DNA of 49,098 bases from Cyclobacteriaceae bacterium (GTDB taxonomy: Bacteria > Bacteroidota > Bacteroidia > Cytophagales > Cyclobacteriaceae). How positions within the stretch are numbered: position 1 is the stretch's first letter; each line of letters starts with the position of its first letter. Where the stretch lies: the NCBI GenBank assembly GCA_019694905.1, contig JAIBBB010000004.1, forward strand, positions 1 to 49,098, given 5' to 3'. The notes below the pieces were generated by a model. The model saw only the letters and a list, made by a program, of their open reading frames with translations. It was not told where the DNA came from and searched no databases. A program made the position numbers and the translations under genes. Positions 45,306 to 49,098 of this stretch are shown here, one piece after another.

Positions 45306-45569
45306 ATGTGCCTTTCCATTCCGGGTAAGCTCACGTCAATCATTGCGCAGCTCGACGATACATTTCGAATTGGCAAAGTTTCTTTTGGGGGAATCATGAG
45401 AGAGGTCAATCTGGCAATGGTGCCTGAAGCCAAAATTGGAGACTATGTGCTCGTCCATGTTGGTGTAGCGATTGGCACCATAGATGAGGAAGAGGCACAT
45501 AAGACCCTTGAGTATCTCAAAAAAACGGGTGAACTAGAGGAAGAGCTGAAGGGGGCTCCCGGAGAATGA
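45306..45569 (+). CDS. hypC: hydrogenase assembly chaperone HypC
   Basis: An 87-residue chaperone that carries the Fe(CN)2CO unit with HypD. It has the required N-terminal MCLSIPGKL with C2, an OB fold with [12 protein letters not shown], and a glutamate-rich tail. The C2 residue fixes the start. Its stop overlaps the hypD start by four bases (ATGA), so the HypC-HypD complex partners are translationally coupled. Confidence 0.96.
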   Translation: MCLSIPGKLTSIIAQLDDTFRIGKVSFGGIMREVNLAMVPEAKIGDYVLVHVGVAIGTIDEEEAHKTLEYLKKTGELEEELKGAPGE

Positions 45570-46672
45570 AGCACCTGACAGAGTATAGAGACACGGCACT
45601 CGTTGAGGAGTACCTTCAGCAACTGAGGGCAATTACAACGCGACCATGGACCATCATGGAAATATGCGGAGGACAAACACATAGTCTTGTGCGCAATGGA
45701 ATCCTGGACATGTTGCCCGGCAACATCACCATGGTACATGGGCCTGGATGTCCAGTTTGTGTGACGCCACTGGGAATCATTGATGAGGCGATTGAACTTG
45801 CCTCACGACCCCAGGTGATTTTGTGTTCCTTTGGAGACATGCTCCGTGTGCCAGGTTCTGTGAGAAGCCTGCTGGAGGTGAAGGCGACCGGAGGTGACGT
45901 CCGGATCGTGTATTCACCCCTGGAAGCTGTAAAGATCGCAAAGGACAATCCGGATCGTGAAGTAGTCTTCTTTGCGGTAGGATTTGAAACAACGGCCCCT
46001 GCCAATGCACTTGCAGTGATACAGGCTGACAAAATGCAGCTTAAAAACTTTAGTGTTTTGGCCTCGCATGTACTGGTACCTCCGGCCATGGAAGCTATTC
46101 TAAGTGACCCTGAATGTAAGATTAACGGTTTTCTGGCTGCGGGGCATGTTTGTACAATCATGGGTATTGAGGAGTATTACCCAATTGCTGAGAAATACAA
46201 AATTCCTATTGTGGTCACGGGGTTTGAACCAGTCGACTTGTTACAGGGAATTCTGATGACCGTTCAGCAGCTCGAGAATGGAGTTCACAAAGTTGAAAAT
46301 CAATATACCAGGGTGGTTCTTAGGGAAGGCAATCTTGCTGCCCAGAAGGCCATTCAGGCAGTATTCGAAGTTTCAGACAGAAGTTGGAGAGGTATTGGAA
46401 TGATTCCACAAAGCGGATATGAGGTTAAAGAAAGCTACAGCCACTACTCTGCACGGCAAAAATTCAAGCTTGACCTGCAATCAACACAGGAACATTCAGT
46501 TTGCATCTCAGGATCAATCATGAAAGGCCTGAAAAAGCCGCATGACTGTCCCGCTTTTGGTAAGACCTGCAAGCCAGAGCATCCACTCGGAGCCCCTATG
46601 GTGAGCAGTGAGGGTGCTTGTGCGGCGTACTATCAATACAAAAGTTCAACGGAAACAGTACCCCTCGCTTAA
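45566..46672 (+). CDS. hypD: hydrogenase formation protein HypD
   Basis: A 368-residue [4Fe-4S] scaffold protein on which the Fe(CN)2CO group is assembled. Conserved cysteines are C34 in EICGGQTH, C62 and C65 in [10 protein letters not shown], and a set in the C-terminal region, [15 protein letters not shown], that holds the cluster. GFETTAP and SHVLVPPAM are also family motifs. Length is normal. HypE follows within 65 bases of the stop. Confidence 0.96.
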   Translation: MKHLTEYRDTALVEEYLQQLRAITTRPWTIMEICGGQTHSLVRNGILDMLPGNITMVHGPGCPVCVTPLGIIDEAIELASRPQVILCSFGDMLRVPGSVRSLLEVKATGGDVRIVYSPLEAVKIAKDNPDREVVFFAVGFETTAPANALAVIQADKMQLKNFSVLASHVLVPPAMEAILSDPECKINGFLAAGHVCTIMGIEEYYPIAEKYKIPIVVTGFEPVDLLQGILMTVQQLENGVHKVENQYTRVVLREGNLAAQKAIQAVFEVSDRSWRGIGMIPQSGYEVKESYSHYSARQKFKLDLQSTQEHSVCISGSIMKGLKKPHDCPAFGKTCKPEHPLGAPMVSSEGACAAYYQYKSSTETVPLA

Positions 46673-46736
46673 CGTGACGACAGGAAATCCACCCAATGCA
46701 CGCGCACACAGGCAAGCAATTGCCCTGAGCTGTCCT

Positions 46737-47756
46737 ATGCCAAAGCTGGACTTTGATGTGATTACAATGGGTCATGGCAGTGGCGGGCTGCTCACCCATC
46801 GATTGCTTGAATCTGGCGTGTTCAATCTTTTGAAGAACGACCAGCTGGACCAGCAGCATGATGGCGCCATTCTCAACATCAGTGGCCCGCTGGCATTTAC
46901 CACAGACAGCTACGTTATCTCTCCGATCTTTTTCCCAGGTGGTGATATCGGTGAACTCGCCGTGAATGGTTCGGTCAATGATCTTGCCATGTGCGGCGCG
47001 ATTCCTAAATACCTTTCATTGGGGTTCATACTGGAAGAGGGATTGCCCATGGCCGACTTTTGGAAAATACTTGTTTCAATCAAGGCTGCCAGTGAACGAG
47101 CTGGCGTACATGTTGTTACCGGAGACACAAAGGTGGTGGAGAAGGGCAAAGGGGACGGAATTTTTATCAACACCTCTGGCATTGGGGAACTGCATCCATC
47201 AGCCCGGATTCACTATTCAAGAATTCAGCCAGGGGACAAGATAATTGTCAGCGGTTTTGTTGCTACCCATGGCATCGCCATCATGTCACAACGCAAGGGT
47301 CTTGAATTTGAAACGACTATTGAAAGCGACACAGCATGCCTGAATCATCTCGTGCTTCGGCTGTTGGACCGATTGGGTGAGGATGTTCATTTCATGCGGG
47401 ATCCGACACGTGGTGGCGTTGCTACCGTTCTGAACGAAATCGCCGGACAGCGCAGGATGGGCGTTGAGATCAAACAGCGTTTGATTCCGGTACATCCGCA
47501 GGTAGAAGGTGCCTGCGAGATGCTGGGGTTGGATCCGCTGTATGTGGCTAATGAGGGCCTGTTCATTGCCATCGTTGAGGAAGGGGCCGCATTAACCGCT
47601 CTGGATATTCTTCGCGCTGATGAGCTTGGTGCCAATGCTGCAGTCATTGGCCAGGTTGTGCAGGCTCATCCAGGCCAGGTGGTCATAGAGAGTCCCATAG
47701 GTGGCAGAAGGGTTGTCAACTATCTGACAGGAGAGCAGCTTCCCAGAATTTGCTAG
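46737..47756 (+). CDS. hypE: hydrogenase expression/formation protein HypE
   Basis: A 339-residue PurM-like ATP-dependent dehydratase that converts a C-terminal thiocarboxamide to thiocyanate for HypD. It opens with ITMGHGSGGLLTHRL and has metal and ATP-binding segments such as TTDSYVISPIFFPGGDIG and DLAMCGA. The C-terminus ends in PRIC, with the carbamoyl-accepting cysteine at the last position. The frame opens at 46608, and a GTG at 46674 directly after hypD is an alternative that would add 21 residues. I prefer the ATG at 46737 because it starts shortly before the conserved part. It ends the hyp operon. The segment before pyruvate kinase shows no clear terminator. Confidence 0.93.
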   Translation: MPKLDFDVITMGHGSGGLLTHRLLESGVFNLLKNDQLDQQHDGAILNISGPLAFTTDSYVISPIFFPGGDIGELAVNGSVNDLAMCGAIPKYLSLGFILEEGLPMADFWKILVSIKAASERAGVHVVTGDTKVVEKGKGDGIFINTSGIGELHPSARIHYSRIQPGDKIIVSGFVATHGIAIMSQRKGLEFETTIESDTACLNHLVLRLLDRLGEDVHFMRDPTRGGVATVLNEIAGQRRMGVEIKQRLIPVHPQVEGACEMLGLDPLYVANEGLFIAIVEEGAALTALDILRADELGANAAVIGQVVQAHPGQVVIESPIGGRRVVNYLTGEQLPRIC

Positions 47757-47861
47757 GCGCAAAGTCCATTAAATAATAGGTAAGCTTCAGGCTGATGACA
47801 GAGTAGTTCGGACTTGACGCAAGTCATGCAGTGTGCACAAGTAAATAGGCTACTTCGTTGC

Positions 47862-49098
47862 ATGAATAACAATAGTCAGGACTATACCGTACTCCCCGAA
47901 GCCACACTGACACGGTCTGAAGCGTTGAATCTCTTGCGGGTTCTGCTGGATAAAATGAATCAGCAGGAGAAGGCCCACGCAAAACAAATTGCAGCAACCC
48001 ACCCGTCATTCAGACAAAGTGCGCGCAACCTCATTCACTACCTAACGCTTCGCAATCATGAGATCCGGCCTATTCAGGAATTTCTGCATGAGGCAGGACT
48101 ATCTTCACTGGCAAGTTCTGAGAGTCATACGATGGCACAGTTGCTTCAAATACTGAAGTGGCTTTCCCCGGATGAAGAATGGGCTACTGAGGCGTGTGAT
48201 TTCGGCCAGAGCCTGGAAGCCCGACAGCGTCATACTTTACAATTGCTCGGGCCCAATAGCCGCCCAGACTTGCCACATATCATGGTGACATTTTCGACGG
48301 AATTGGCGGAAGATAGAATGAAAATCCAGGAATTGCTGGACGCCGGGATGACCATTGCGCGGATCAATTGTGCTCATGATGATCCGACATTGTGGAAGCA
48401 AATGATCAATAATATCAGAGCCAGCTCTGCAAAAATGGGAAGGCCTTGCAAAGTGTATATGGACCTTGCCGGTCCGAAAATCAGGGTAAGTGAAATCCCC
48501 GCTGAGAAGGGACGCGACATTACTGACGGGCTGGAATTGGCGGAAGGCGATGTACTTGAACTGACAGGCGTGAAGGGTGGAGTGAAGGCACCGCAAAGAC
48601 GTCGCGATGGAACGCTGAAGCGCCACGCTACAATTGTTGTGCAGCCCAAGGAGTTACTATCCATGCTGAGGAAGGGCGAGCATATCTATTTTGATGACGG
48701 GAAGTTCGAAGCGAAAGTGGTTGAAACAAACAGGAAGTCTGCGATAGTTGAAGTCAAAAGGATCTCCACCAAGAAGCCATTTCTCAAGGCCGAAAAGGGA
48801 GTCAACCTGCCCGATTCTGATCTTGCAATAAGCAGCCTTACCAAAGAAGACAAGAAATTTCTACCATTCATTTGTGTGCATGCCGACCTCGTTGGGTATT
48901 CATTTGTGAGCTCACCTGCGGACATAGAAGAGCTGAGGGTATTGATGCAAAAGCACACTACTCACCCACCAGGAATAGTGATCAAAGTTGAGCGATTGGC
49001 TGCGGTGCAGAATTTGCCGGCACTACTGCTTCAAGGAATGAGAGATGAAGTGGTAGGCGTCATGATCGCAAGAGGAGATCTTGCAGTGGAGATTGGAT
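47862..49098 (+). CDS. pyruvate kinase, long form, 3' truncated by the window
   Basis: The first 412 codons of a pyruvate kinase-like protein with no stop before the right edge. An N-terminal extension of about 140 residues, mostly helical (for example ARNLIHYLTLRNHEIRPIQE), precedes the TIM barrel. The barrel begins MVTFSTELAED and continues with DAGMTIARINCAHDD, MDLAGPKIRV, the B domain, HIYFDDGKFE, VNLPDSD, IKVERLAAV and finally ARGDLAVEIG. The expected RTKIVCT opening and the THREONINE-containing TKGPEIRT form are altered here (AGPKIRV), so the substrate-binding details differ from classical PykF. The start ATG at 47862 gives no overlap with hypE. Its role as a catabolic pyruvate kinase is probable, not certain. 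Confidence 0.82.
   Translation, partial: MNNNSQDYTVLPEATLTRSEALNLLRVLLDKMNQQEKAHAKQIAATHPSFRQSARNLIHYLTLRNHEIRPIQEFLHEAGLSSLASSESHTMAQLLQILKWLSPDEEWATEACDFGQSLEARQRHTLQLLGPNSRPDLPHIMVTFSTELAEDRMKIQELLDAGMTIARINCAHDDPTLWKQMINNIRASSAKMGRPCKVYMDLAGPKIRVSEIPAEKGRDITDGLELAEGDVLELTGVKGGVKAPQRRRDGTLKRHATIVVQPKELLSMLRKGEHIYFDDGKFEAKVVETNRKSAIVEVKRISTKKPFLKAEKGVNLPDSDLAISSLTKEDKKFLPFICVHADLVGYSFVSSPADIEELRVLMQKHTTHPPGIVIKVERLAAVQNLPALLLQGMRDEVVGVMIARGDLAVEIG

Noticed and set aside
47811..47825. GACTTG-ACG-CAAGTC palindrome between hypE and pyruvate kinase
   Set aside because: No T tract follows, so it is not a terminator; as an operator it has no supporting context.
1..49098. Search for CRISPR arrays, tRNA or rRNA genes, insertion sequences, phage genes and attachment sites
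   Set aside because: No direct-repeat array, cloverleaf-like sequence, transposase, integrase or terminal inverted repeats were recognised by eye.

Overview
The window looks like a chromosomal segment of an aerobic Bacteroidota bacterium, most likely a Cytophagales relative. This is an inference from gene content: a MurF-alanine racemase fusion, PD40-OmpA proteins, secreted S9 peptidases, a patatin fused to an outer-membrane barrel, and TAnnTTTG-type promoter motifs. I see no rRNA, tRNA, CRISPR array, insertion sequence or phage gene. The stretch is tightly packed, with no gene-free gap above 200 bases.

Region 1 (1-22 kb) is mostly housekeeping: a 5'-truncated unknown gene, a radical SAM protein, a D-cysteine desulfhydrase-type PLP enzyme, RNase R, an M20 peptidase, phosphoglycerate mutase GpmI with a small lipoprotein, FeoA-FeoB iron uptake, RbfA, a LolE-like permease, a SNF2 helicase, CsaA with MurF-Alr, a secreted peptide, an M23 lipoprotein and a patatin-barrel protein. 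Region 2 (22-35 kb) is largely cell envelope and secretion: two tandem OmpA-family proteins, a transglutaminase-like protein, an aldehyde dehydrogenase, a PD40 propeller, an EamA transporter with a secreted double YciI protein, an NTF2-like protein, and two S9 peptidases.

Region 3 (35-47.8 kb) is the most distinctive part. A forward operon encodes a sulfide:quinone oxidoreductase-like flavoprotein, a TusE/DsrC-like protein and a DsrE2-like protein. It runs head-on, at a strong terminator, into a reverse operon for a membrane-bound [NiFe] hydrogenase (small subunit, large subunit, cytochrome b, maturation protease). The small subunit carries all six cysteines that define the oxygen-tolerant proximal [4Fe-3S] cluster. 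Divergent from it is a complete maturation operon in the order hypA-B-F-C-D-E, headed by a 70-residue histidine-rich membrane peptide resembling the start of HupE. Together these suggest that H2 and reduced sulfur both feed electrons to the quinone pool during aerobic mixotrophic growth.

Region 4 (47.9 kb to the end) is the first two thirds of a long-form pyruvate kinase with an N-terminal helical extension, cut by the window edge.

Functional names rest on motifs and remembered family features. No database search was run.
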